A stretch of DNA of 45,299 nucleotides from Candidatus Thorarchaeota archaeon (lineage in GTDB: Archaea > Asgardarchaeota > Thorarchaeia > Thorarchaeales > Thorarchaeaceae), in NCBI GenBank assembly GCA_016840825.1, contig JAEORN010000039.1, forward strand, positions 1-45,299, read 5' to 3'. The translations under genes and the position numbers were made by a program. Shown here piece after piece: positions 26,255-33,675 of this stretch. Each line of letters opens with the position of its first letter. The first letter of the stretch is position 1. The notes under the pieces were generated by a model. That model did not search any database and was not told where the DNA came from. It worked only from the letters and a program-made list of their open reading frames with translations.

Positions 26255-26572
26255 ATGTTGAAAATTCCAGTCTTGGTGTACCTAATGCGAATAAAAGCAG
26301 TTCTTAGAGACAATCAAATCCTTGGAATGGCACCAGGTAGTCAAGAGCGTATTTTTGCCACTGCAACAAAGAATCTAGATCGTATTGTCAGCCAATCAAG
26401 TTTGTTGAAGGTAATGGGATTGAAATCAGATGATAGAATTGAAATGCTGCAGGTATTGAAGAGTTCCAAGATTCATATCTGGTTGGTAAATGATGCTCAA
26501 CAGGATGTCATATACTTGAGTAACGAAAATCTACCGTCAGATATTGAGATGGCAGGATACAAATGGCAATAG
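26255..26572 (+). CDS. Small uncharacterised soluble protein
   Basis: 105 residues from ATG 26255; a second ATG at 26285 gives MRIKAVLRDNQ. Soluble, mixed alpha/beta, with no cysteines and no membrane segment apart from a weakly hydrophobic N-terminus (KIPVLVYLM). It follows the giant permease by 21 bases on the same strand, so it is probably co-transcribed. No family is recognised. Confidence 0.5.
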   Translation: MLKIPVLVYLMRIKAVLRDNQILGMAPGSQERIFATATKNLDRIVSQSSLLKVMGLKSDDRIEMLQVLKSSKIHIWLVNDAQQDVIYLSNENLPSDIEMAGYKWQ

Positions 26573-26586
26573 AACTGATAGACGTC

Positions 26587-27315
26587 CTAGGTACTATCAA
26601 AAACTTCTTGCATCTCTTTGGTCATCGGGATACCATTCTCAGAATATCGTTTCTTCAGGTCTCTCAATTCACCTTTGATTCTCTGTAGGTCTTCCTCCAA
26701 GTCCTCGAGATATTTGGCATTCTCTTCTGAGGCAGCAATTATTGACATCAGCCGATTCAAGATTGAGTACTGTTCTAGGATATTCTTGCTGTACGCAATG
26801 AGTCGGCTCCTATCTGATGGGTCATCAGATAGATCAGCCATCAAATCGTCCTCTAATCGGACGAGGAGGTACCGTAATGCATCGTATGCATGGATGGCAT
26901 CAGGATATTCTTCTATGTGCACCTTTGCGGCTTTGAGTGCTTTCTCCTCATCGTCGTTATCAAACCATAATCGACACAGGTCATCAAACACAATATGAGC
27001 AGCAGGTCGTTTATTGAGGAATATCGTGAACAATGTTTCAGCCTCATCACTTCGGAGGGAACTATCAAGTAATCTACCCAATGATGCAATTGCCCTTTCA
27101 TTATAGGGATCCTGCTTCACGACTTTTCTTAGAATAGCTTCGGCTTTTGAATCATAACCTTGGCGAGAGAGAATTATAGCAAGCTCAGTTTGTAGTCCAA
27201 GATGATCTGGTTTTCTCTCTAATGCTTCGCGAACAAGGCGTTCTGCTTCTACCTCTTCACAGAGAATGCACAGCTCCTCAGCTCTTTCGATGATCTCCTC
27301 AGTAGTCTTAGGCAT
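26587..27315 (-). CDS. TPR-repeat protein
   Basis: 242 residues with at least three tetratricopeptide-like repeats (about 10-110; for example LVREALERKPDHLGLQTELA and AEAILRKVVKQDPYNERA), further helices and a charged coiled coil at about 195-230. TPR proteins act as protein-protein adaptors; the partner is unknown. Start ATG 27315 has GAGG seven bases upstream. It diverges from cysS, and a perfect inverted repeat lies between them. Confidence 0.8.
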   Translation of the reverse strand: MPKTTEEIIERAEELCILCEEVEAERLVREALERKPDHLGLQTELAIILSRQGYDSKAEAILRKVVKQDPYNERAIASLGRLLDSSLRSDEAETLFTIFLNKRPAAHIVFDDLCRLWFDNDDEEKALKAAKVHIEEYPDAIHAYDALRYLLVRLEDDLMADLSDDPSDRSRLIAYSKNILEQYSILNRLMSIIAASEENAKYLEDLEEDLQRIKGELRDLKKRYSENGIPMTKEMQEVFDST

Positions 27316-27336
27316 ATGATTTCCTCATTTCCTGAA

Positions 27337-27360
27337 TCGATGTTTTCTGTCGAACATCGA
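27337..27360. promoter_or_regulatory. Inverted repeat in the TPR/cysS divergent promoter
   Basis: TCGATGTT (27337-27344) and AACATCGA (27353-27360), an exact 8-bp inverted repeat with an 8-base spacer, 22 bases from the TPR start codon. It could be an operator. Confidence 0.4.
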
Positions 27361-27474
27361 GGTCAGAAGGTTCCTATCTAAGTCCTTATTTTAAGATTGT
27401 CTTCCGAAAACGAAGGCAATATTTGCAGACTCATTTTTATTGGAAGTCTGTTGATAGCAGAAGGGGAAAAGACC

Positions 27475-28911
27475 ATGCTAAAAGTATACAACACTCTATC
27501 CAGGTCAAAAGAAGAATTCGTACCACTAGATGAGAAACAGGTACGTATGTACGTGTGTGGTCCGACAGTCTATGATTACCCACACATAGGTAACGCTAGG
27601 TCATTTGCTGTCTTTGATACAATCCGAAGATACCTAGAATACAAAGGATACAGGGTGTTCTATGTGACAAACTTCACTGATGTTGATGACAAGATGATCA
27701 ATCGAGCGAATGAGCAAGGCATCACCATTCAGGAGCTCGCAAGCAGGTTCATTGCAGAGTATCTCGCTATCGCAAAGCAATTGAACCTTAAACCTGCGAC
27801 AGTGAATCCTCGAGCTACAGAGCACATTGATGATATCATTGAGATGGTGGAACTCATCATCAAGCATGGCAAGGGATACGTTGTGGATGGGGATGTCTAC
27901 TTCGATGTTAGTGAGTGGGACTCATACGGAGTTCTCGCCAAACTTGCATCGGACGACCTAGAGGCTGGTGCTAGAGTCGAGGTCGATGAGAGAAAGCAAG
28001 ATCCACGTGACTTTGCTCTGTGGAAGGCAGAAAACCCCGGAGAACCCTCGTGGGAGAGTCCCTGGGGTAAAGGACGACCAGGGTGGCATGCGGAATGTTC
28101 AGTGATGGGTAAGTACTATCTTGGTCTACCATTCGACATCCATGGAGGTGGACAGGATTTAACTTTCCCACACCATGAGAATGAGATTGCTCAGTCTGTA
28201 GCAGCATATGAGGTCGATGTACCGGTGAAGTACTGGATGCATAATGGATTTCTCACAATCGACTCTGAGAAGATGGCCAAATCAGAAGGTAACTTCTTCA
28301 CAGCGAGGGAAGTCCTAGATAACTATGATCACCAAGCTGTCAGATTGTACCTTGTTTCAGGTCATTACAGACAACCTCTGGACTACAACGCAACTGTAAT
28401 CACACAAGCAATCCAGACCGTAGAAAGGATTCGAAATGCAGTTGATACACTCAGAGGTCGTGTACTCATCCTAGAGAGATCAGGAGGAAGAGTCACAGAA
28501 GCAGATGGAAAGATGAGGGATGCCATCACCAAGCTTCGCGAAGGATTCGAAAAAGAGATGGACGATGACTTCAATACACCTGGTGCTCTCGCAGAAATCT
28601 TCACCTTCATCAAGGCAGCAAACTCATACACACCCGAGGTGGGAAATGCTGCGGTTCTCAGAGAAGCACTCGCTGCAATGATTGAGCTTGTGGGTATCAT
28701 CGGTATAGATCTTGAATCTGCAGGCGTGACAGAAGACTCTGGAGAATCATCTGAGAAACTCAAGGGAACAATCGAACTGCTTCTTGAAATAAGAGAGAAT
28801 GCTCGTACAGCTAAGGATTGGACCACTGCAGATCTAATACGTAACAAGCTCGGTGAGTTAGGTATTGAGGTCGCAGACACCAAGGATGGCCCCACGTGGA
28901 AGATGAGTTAG
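27475..28911 (+). CDS. cysS: Cysteinyl-tRNA synthetase
   Basis: 478 residues from ATG 27475, with AAGGGGAA upstream; a TTG at 27397 would add an unrelated extension. A class I synthetase: zinc ligand C28, HIGH-type motif PHIGN (36-40), GWHAECS and HHENE zinc region, and KMAKS (near 267) as the KMSKS loop. It charges tRNA-Cys with cysteine by a two-step ATP reaction in the cytoplasm. The presence of CysRS means that this archaeon need not depend on the SepRS/SepCysS route. Ends in an 11-bp hairpin. Confidence 0.96.
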   Translation: MLKVYNTLSRSKEEFVPLDEKQVRMYVCGPTVYDYPHIGNARSFAVFDTIRRYLEYKGYRVFYVTNFTDVDDKMINRANEQGITIQELASRFIAEYLAIAKQLNLKPATVNPRATEHIDDIIEMVELIIKHGKGYVVDGDVYFDVSEWDSYGVLAKLASDDLEAGARVEVDERKQDPRDFALWKAENPGEPSWESPWGKGRPGWHAECSVMGKYYLGLPFDIHGGGQDLTFPHHENEIAQSVAAYEVDVPVKYWMHNGFLTIDSEKMAKSEGNFFTAREVLDNYDHQAVRLYLVSGHYRQPLDYNATVITQAIQTVERIRNAVDTLRGRVLILERSGGRVTEADGKMRDAITKLREGFEKEMDDDFNTPGALAEIFTFIKAANSYTPEVGNAAVLREALAAMIELVGIIGIDLESAGVTEDSGESSEKLKGTIELLLEIRENARTAKDWTTADLIRNKLGELGIEVADTKDGPTWKMS

Positions 28912-28940
28912 CCAGACCAAACCACGTAACTAAAATCACG

Positions 28941-28969
28941 AAGATGACACCTATTGCTGGTGTCATCTT
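28941..28969 (+). terminator. Hairpin downstream of cysS
   Basis: AAGATGACACC (28941-28951) pairs perfectly with GGTGTCATCTT (28959-28969) around a 7-base loop, 30 bases after the cysS stop. No long T run follows, so it may protect or process the 3' end rather than terminate transcription by itself. Confidence 0.5.
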
Positions 28970-29082
28970 ATCCAAAGTAACTGATGAGAAGACAGACTAA
29001 GTTGCAATAGGCTACATACTTAAATTGGAGAGAAAAAGGCTAGTCTGATATGGAAGGACAAGATTCACACCAATAGGATGGT

Positions 29083-29871
29083 ATGAGGATGTCAATTATA
29101 AAGCGAATTATGAATGCTACTATGCGTCGGGCTCTAAGGTTCAATTCTCCACTAATCGTGTACATCCAATTTACGCTTAATCCCTTATTCTTCCGACCCT
29201 TCATTTTTCTAAGGAGAGAAAAATTCTGGACAGTGAAATTCGGACGCAAACAATTTCATGTCATTAAACAGAAACACGGAATTAAAAACTGGTCTCTCTT
29301 ACATAATCTCTTAGAGCCATATGATGTCTACTCGAGAATTAAGGAGGGTAATATCGTTCTCGATGCTGGAGCATCAATAGGCGAACAGACTTTACTATAT
29401 GCAAAATCAGTTGGTCAAAAAGGACGTGTGATAGCAATAGAAGCTTCACCAGAAAGGGCAGCAATTCTTAGAAGGAATCTAGCAATCAATCATCTAGACA
29501 ATGTAACTGTAATAGTAGGAGCATTATGGAATAAGATTGGAGAAATTGAACTGGAATTCTATGCAGAAGACGGGCTCAAAGTTGCCGAAGAATCCAGAAA
29601 TAAGACACGTGTCAAGACATATACATTAGATCAAATTGCCCAAGAATTCAGTCTTAAAGCAATCAATTTTTTGAAGATGGACATAGAGGGGAGTGAGTAT
29701 GAAGTCCTAAAGGATACTCAGGTACCCATCAAAGGTATGGGGATGGAAACGCATACAGTGAATGAAGTAAACACAGCTTATCCAATTAGGAAATTACTAA
29801 CAGAGCGTAGATATTCTGTGCGGATTTGGGAAAGAAAGGATGGCTTACACATCCTAAATGCTTGGCTATAG
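29083..29871 (+). CDS. FkbM family SAM-dependent methyltransferase
   Basis: 262 residues from ATG 29083 (or ATG 29089). The N-terminal 60 residues are basic and partly hydrophobic (around 22-43), perhaps for membrane association. The SAM site is VLDAGASIGEQTLLYA, followed by VIAIEASP and the FkbM signature FLKMDIEGSEYEVL. FkbM proteins O-methylate sugars or other hydroxyl groups and are frequent in glycan clusters; the substrate here is unknown. Possibly linked to surface glycan modification given the many secreted proteins in the window. Confidence 0.85.
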   Translation: MRMSIIKRIMNATMRRALRFNSPLIVYIQFTLNPLFFRPFIFLRREKFWTVKFGRKQFHVIKQKHGIKNWSLLHNLLEPYDVYSRIKEGNIVLDAGASIGEQTLLYAKSVGQKGRVIAIEASPERAAILRRNLAINHLDNVTVIVGALWNKIGEIELEFYAEDGLKVAEESRNKTRVKTYTLDQIAQEFSLKAINFLKMDIEGSEYEVLKDTQVPIKGMGMETHTVNEVNTAYPIRKLLTERRYSVRIWERKDGLHILNAWL

Positions 29872-29986
29872 TCAAATTGATGTTTTATCTAGCATATAGA
29901 ATCTCAGTATGAGAACAATACCGTGGAATTAAAATCAAAAGGATGCATCAATTCTTAGTGTCATTCTATCAAAGATACACCATATA

Positions 29987-29996
29987 GCTATAAAAC
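29987..29996 (+). promoter_or_regulatory. TATA box upstream of the longin/roadblock-like gene
   Basis: GCTATAAAAC, a close match to an archaeal TATA box, centred about 40 bases before TTG 30031. The predicted leader is about ten bases long. Confidence 0.5.
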
Positions 29997-30030
29997 CGAT
30001 GACATTGTACAACGTACTTGCTTTGAGTGA

Positions 30031-30435
30031 TTGGTGGATGCAGACTTGAAAGGAATTATCGTTTTTGATGAAGGTGGGATTCCACTAGCATCAATTGGAT
30101 TTGAGAAACTTAAAGTCAATCCAGGTCTATTTTCATCTTTTATGTCTGCAATGCAATCTTTTGCCATGGGCATTTCTGGGGGAGAAGTCAAAGAGCTCGA
30201 GTATGGAAATGTCAGAATCTTGCTTGGACGGGCTCGTGAGAATCAAGTCATCACAATTCACTCTATTGTAGATAGGGATGCAGAGTGGAATCACGCAACC
30301 GTCTTAGAACTGATTGAAGGAAATCAATATGCTCTTGATGACAATTTCTTATCGCTTCTTCAAGAACTCCTTTCTGATGCACGTGTATCGATAGAAGAAG
30401 CAAAACTCGGTATTGATAGTATGGGTATTTTTTGA
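30031..30435 (+). CDS. Small longin/roadblock-like protein (tentative)
   Basis: 134 residues from TTG 30031 or GTG 30034. The order is: first strand LKGIIVFDEGGIPLAS; a central helix rich in Phe and Ser, FSSFMSAMQSFAMGI; then GGEVKELEYGNVRILLGR strands; then another strand and a C-terminal helix. This strand-turn-strand/helix/strand layout with a GxP turn resembles longin or roadblock/LC7 domains, which are abundant in Asgard archaea as partners of small GTPases. The assignment is by pattern only, with no diagnostic motif. It forms a pair with the two-helix membrane protein 53 bases downstream. Confidence 0.5.
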   Translation: MVDADLKGIIVFDEGGIPLASIGFEKLKVNPGLFSSFMSAMQSFAMGISGGEVKELEYGNVRILLGRARENQVITIHSIVDRDAEWNHATVLELIEGNQYALDDNFLSLLQELLSDARVSIEEAKLGIDSMGIF

Positions 30436-30488
30436 CATAGAAAGTCAAATTAGATAATGATTCACTTCATCTAATTGGGGGATACGTA

Positions 30489-30875
30489 TTGGATTTTTCA
30501 AGGTACTTTGAAAAACGAGAGTTGAATCCTCGATCTAGGAAATTGAGGATAGCTGCAGTCATTTGGGTAGTCTATATCTGTATCTGGGTCTACATGTTCA
30601 TCCCATTTCAGATATATGGTTCAATCTTTGAAGGAGTGTGGTGGTCATCAGGAGGAGGAGGGATGCTATTTCCAATTCCCCTTCCTCCAGGGATAGCAAG
30701 TGTTATAGGCCCAGCAAATCCTCTTGATTCACTAATCTACCTGGTGTTCCTACAAGGAGGGATTTGGGTTGCATGGCTTATTCTACTAGGACTATATGTA
30801 TTCTCACCATATGCGGTAAAACTCAAGGAAAGCCAGGAAGTTGAAAAACCAACCGAAAGCTGGCTTCCTAATTGA
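30489..30875 (+). CDS. Small membrane protein with two helices
   Basis: 128 residues from TTG 30489, preceded by GGGGGAT. A charged N-terminus (RYFEKRELNPRSRKLR) is followed by a helix at about 20-42, a loop rich in Trp/Gly/Pro (GVWWSSGGGGMLF), a second helix at about 84-106 and a charged tail. Both ends should be on the same side, probably cytoplasmic. No family is recognised. It is likely co-transcribed with the longin/roadblock-like gene and could be its membrane partner. Its 3' end overlaps the convergent larA-like gene by eight bases. Confidence 0.6.
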   Translation: MDFSRYFEKRELNPRSRKLRIAAVIWVVYICIWVYMFIPFQIYGSIFEGVWWSSGGGGMLFPIPLPPGIASVIGPANPLDSLIYLVFLQGGIWVAWLILLGLYVFSPYAVKLKESQEVEKPTESWLPN

Positions 30876-32280
30876 TTTGATTCTTCACATTGATCAAGAG
30901 ACCTGGATCATCAAGAACATAAATACGTGGACTGTGTATTCCAGTTTCATCTGTGAATCGAGATACAATCTCTCTCAATACCCTTTGACTGTCCTCAGGG
31001 GTATTAGGATTACACGCTTCCATTCTATAGATATCTCGAAGCTCCTCAGAATCTAGCTCTGTTACTACTTTGATGTTTCCTTCTGCAACATCTAGTAGAA
31101 TGCGAAATAGATCCGGTGGTTTCTGGTTACCAATCTTGAAAGTTTGCTCAGAACCGTATTCCTCAATAACAAAACGCAATGCATCTCGTACCTCGAGATC
31201 CTTCGCAGCCACCATGGCGTTGGCATAGGCATCACTTCCAATTCCATCTTGACAAGGTGCAAGAAGAACAATCCATCCTTTCCGATCATGCCTGATTGCG
31301 TTCCATGCAGCATGGATACCCTTACCTGCCTGATACAGATTTAGTCCCAGTTCACCAACTGATACAAAGACGATATCTCCAGGTTCATCTACATCAACCA
31401 CTCGAAGAGAACGCAGAGGTGCGGATGCAGCATTATGACAGGCAATTAGATCTCCTGCTTGAAGGTATACGATTTCTCCATGATGAATGATTGTATCTAT
31501 ACAAAACATGGGGAGGGTTTCTCCAACCTTCGATGCAATCTCAATCATATCTTCTATGACAGGATTTCCATGACAATTACCTAGTTTGCAACCATCTACG
31601 AATCCTTTCTCAAGGTCGAACATTCGCGGGTGATTGATACGAATGGTCTCTCTACCAGCGACACCAGGACAGAAAAGCTTCACAGTTCCAGCTTGCCCAG
31701 CGAAGTAATGATATTCGCTATCAGAAAGAGGAAGGATCATACTCGACTCCATAACACGTTCATCGATATAGATTGGTGTACCTCTAGATGTCTTTCCAAG
31801 AAGTCTATTGCCTGAGTCACAATCATGAAGGAGAACATTATCCTTCCATTGGCTGTAGATTTCAGAACCAAGAATTCGTTTCTCAATTGCCTCAGCGTTC
31901 GGAGGTTTGTGAGAACCACTTGCGATTATTATCTTGATATCGGTTTTTGGAACCCCGAGATTCAACAGACGTTGGGTCACGTGCGGAAGAAGTGCACGAG
32001 TGTGGATATTGGGTCGTGTATTGTCATCGACACTAATCATTATAGGCTTTCCAGCAGTGTACACTCCTTTGACAAATGCGTCAAATGGTTTGGATTCAAT
32101 GGGGTTCTCAAGAACAGAATTCAATTTGGTTTCAAAGTCATTGAAATCAGGCTTGAATTCACCTACCTGAAGAATATGAACATCTTTGAATGATGTAGGT
32201 ATGAACTCATCTACTTCATAGCTACCATATTTGAGCGGAGTCTTGTAATATGACATGGTCTTCGCCGAATTATAGTGCAT
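30868..32280 (-). CDS. larA: LarA family protein (nickel-pincer nucleotide-dependent racemase/epimerase type)
   Basis: 470 residues from ATG 32280, or 462 from ATG 32256. Family hallmarks: DDNTRP (85-90), SGSHKPP (H124), SEYHYFAG (H191), and TVKLFCPG, in which K201 matches the lysine that carries the nickel-pincer cofactor in lactate racemase. LarA enzymes invert 2-hydroxy acids by hydride transfer; different family members act on lactate, malate or sugar-type acids, so the substrate is open. The cofactor needs LarB, LarC and LarE, and none is encoded here. A pair of overlapping palindromes precedes the start. Confidence 0.8.
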   Translation of the reverse strand: MHYNSAKTMSYYKTPLKYGSYEVDEFIPTSFKDVHILQVGEFKPDFNDFETKLNSVLENPIESKPFDAFVKGVYTAGKPIMISVDDNTRPNIHTRALLPHVTQRLLNLGVPKTDIKIIIASGSHKPPNAEAIEKRILGSEIYSQWKDNVLLHDCDSGNRLLGKTSRGTPIYIDERVMESSMILPLSDSEYHYFAGQAGTVKLFCPGVAGRETIRINHPRMFDLEKGFVDGCKLGNCHGNPVIEDMIEIASKVGETLPMFCIDTIIHHGEIVYLQAGDLIACHNAASAPLRSLRVVDVDEPGDIVFVSVGELGLNLYQAGKGIHAAWNAIRHDRKGWIVLLAPCQDGIGSDAYANAMVAAKDLEVRDALRFVIEEYGSEQTFKIGNQKPPDLFRILLDVAEGNIKVVTELDSEELRDIYRMEACNPNTPEDSQRVLREIVSRFTDETGIHSPRIYVLDDPGLLINVKNQIN

Positions 32281-32293
32281 AAATTGTTTCTAT

Positions 32294-32307
32294 GTAACCG
32301 TTACGGT
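32294..32307. promoter_or_regulatory. Overlapping palindromes in the larA/feoA divergent region
   Basis: GTAACCGTTAC (32294-32304) and ACCGTTACGGT (32297-32307) are both perfect 11-base palindromes with a one-base centre. They lie 14 bases upstream of the first larA start codon, where a regulator could block transcription or translation. Confidence 0.4.
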
Positions 32308-32338
32308 GAGTACACAAGCACTTGATGTCCAGTCCCAT

Positions 32339-32380
32339 ATGCTTATATTAGGAATCAGAAGAAAGTTAGACACGACTAAC
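32339..32380 (+). promoter_or_regulatory. feo promoter with DtxR-like operator
   Basis: A TATA-like GCTTATATTA (32341-32350) is followed at the expected start point by GTTAG (32365-32369), a 6-base spacer and CTAAC (32376-32380). The inverted repeat resembles half-sites of iron-dependent DtxR/IdeR-type repressors, and feoA is the next gene. Confidence 0.55.
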
Positions 32381-32417
32381 ATTTTTCAATAAACAGCTCA
32401 TAGGGTCGAAGAATACC

Positions 32418-32858
32418 ATGAAGGACACAGCTGAATCACAAAACGCCACTAAAAGAATGATATTGACAGAGGTGTCTTCAGGTAAGAATTGTATATTGAT
32501 AGGTGTAGTAAAAGGTCGTCATGAAAGAAGGTTTGGAAAGAAGACTGACCATAGTGAGAGAAAGAGCTTCTTCAGTGAATTTAGAAAAAGATGGGAAGAG
32601 CAAAAGGAAGCTCGGGAGTGGGAAGATGGGGATTTCTCCGAAGGCGTTCATTGGAAACATAGACAGCATCATGGACATCATATGGGAGGAGGGATTCGCA
32701 TCCTTCGCAGACTACTTGATCTTGGAATCACGAAAGGATGTTCGTTTCTTGTTATTCAAGGAAGTAGCTCAGGACCAGTTCTCGTACAAGTGAGAGGAAC
32801 ACGAGTAGCATTAGGACAAGGTATTGCTAGTAAGATGTTTGTACAGGTGGTGGACTAG
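32418..32858 (+). CDS. feoA: FeoA-type protein with His-rich insertion
   Basis: 146 residues against about 75-90 for ordinary FeoA. The SH3-like FeoA fold is interrupted: its start is at about 14-33 (ILTEVSSGKNCILIGV) and the rest at 92-146 (IRILRRLLDLGITKGCSF, then GPVLVQVRGTRVALGQGIASKM). Residues 34-90 are an insertion rich in charges and histidines (H35, H45, H78, H81, H84, H85, H87, H88). The insertion replaces the loop where other FeoA proteins have ALGDI-like or short turns. FeoA is the cytosolic helper of FeoB; the insertion may bind Fe(II). The stop is one base before the feoB G-domain start. First gene of the operon. Confidence 0.85.
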   Translation: MKDTAESQNATKRMILTEVSSGKNCILIGVVKGRHERRFGKKTDHSERKSFFSEFRKRWEEQKEAREWEDGDFSEGVHWKHRQHHGHHMGGGIRILRRLLDLGITKGCSFLVIQGSSSGPVLVQVRGTRVALGQGIASKMFVQVVD

Positions 32859-32859
32859 C

Positions 32860-33675
32860 ATGGCCATCAAGGTGGCACTTATTGGAAATCCCAATGTAGG
32901 CAAATCAGTTGTATTCAATAATCTAACAGGATTAAAACAACACACCGGCAATTGGCCAGGGAAGACCGTCGAAGTAAAACAGGGATATTTTCGATACAAT
33001 GAACATGAGTTCGAACTCATAGATCTCCCCGGTGTCTATAGTTTAAGCGCTTTATCAGAAGACGAACAGGTCGCGAGGGAGTTCCTTGTTGATCATAGAC
33101 CAGATGTGGTTGTTGATATTCTAAATGCAAGCCAACTTGAAAGGAATCTGTACCTAACCTTACAGCTAATCGAACTTCAGGTAAATCTCGTTATAGTACT
33201 AAACATGTATGATCTTGTTGAGGCACGCGGTGATTCTATTGACTTGGATAAGTTATCAGATTTGCTTGGATCACCTATTGTCATAACGACTGCTACAAAG
33301 AAGGAAGGCATGGATGATGTACGTCAAGCCATTTTGGATTCAGTTCCCGAACATACACATCTCTTGGAAGACGGAGATGAAATACCAGTAGAACACATGC
33401 CAGGTGATGTAAATGGAAGGGATCATTTACACTATCATCCTAAACATCATCATCATGGCGAATTTGAAAAACTCAGACCACCAGCAATCAAGTACAGAAG
33501 TGAGATAGAACGAAAACGCAAGGACATAGTAAATGTTCTTGAATCCAGAAAGGATTTGCTAGATAGATACCCGCCAAGATGGCTTGCACTGAAGATATTC
33601 GAAGGCGATGAGGAAATCCTGCAGCTCATAGACAGCCCTGAGATTAGGATGAAGATTAAGGGGGTCATCGGGTGA
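32860..33675 (+). CDS. feoB: FeoB GTPase domain protein (split FeoB, N-terminal part)
   Basis: 271 residues from ATG 32860, one base after the feoA stop. The G domain is complete: G1 GNPNVGKS (9-16), G2 in NWPGKT, G3 DLPG, G4 NMYD and G5-like TATKKEG. A GDI-like helical part follows, interrupted near 185-205 by a His-rich stretch HLHYHPKHHHHGEF. Normal FeoB has this domain fused to the membrane channel; here it is a separate protein, ending with a GTGA overlap with the membrane part. It powers or gates Fe(II) uptake. Confidence 0.92.
   Translation: MAIKVALIGNPNVGKSVVFNNLTGLKQHTGNWPGKTVEVKQGYFRYNEHEFELIDLPGVYSLSALSEDEQVAREFLVDHRPDVVVDILNASQLERNLYLTLQLIELQVNLVIVLNMYDLVEARGDSIDLDKLSDLLGSPIVITTATKKEGMDDVRQAILDSVPEHTHLLEDGDEIPVEHMPGDVNGRDHLHYHPKHHHHGEFEKLRPPAIKYRSEIERKRKDIVNVLESRKDLLDRYPPRWLALKIFEGDEEILQLIDSPEIRMKIKGVIG

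Noticed and set aside
27397..27474. N-terminal extension of CysRS from a TTG
   Set aside because: The extension is unlike any CysRS, and ATG 27475 has a good SD and gives the normal MLKVYNTL start.
28383..28895. A 170-codon minus-strand ORF
   Set aside because: It is fully antisense to cysS; its Ser-rich, low-complexity sequence is a by-product of the codons of the synthetase.
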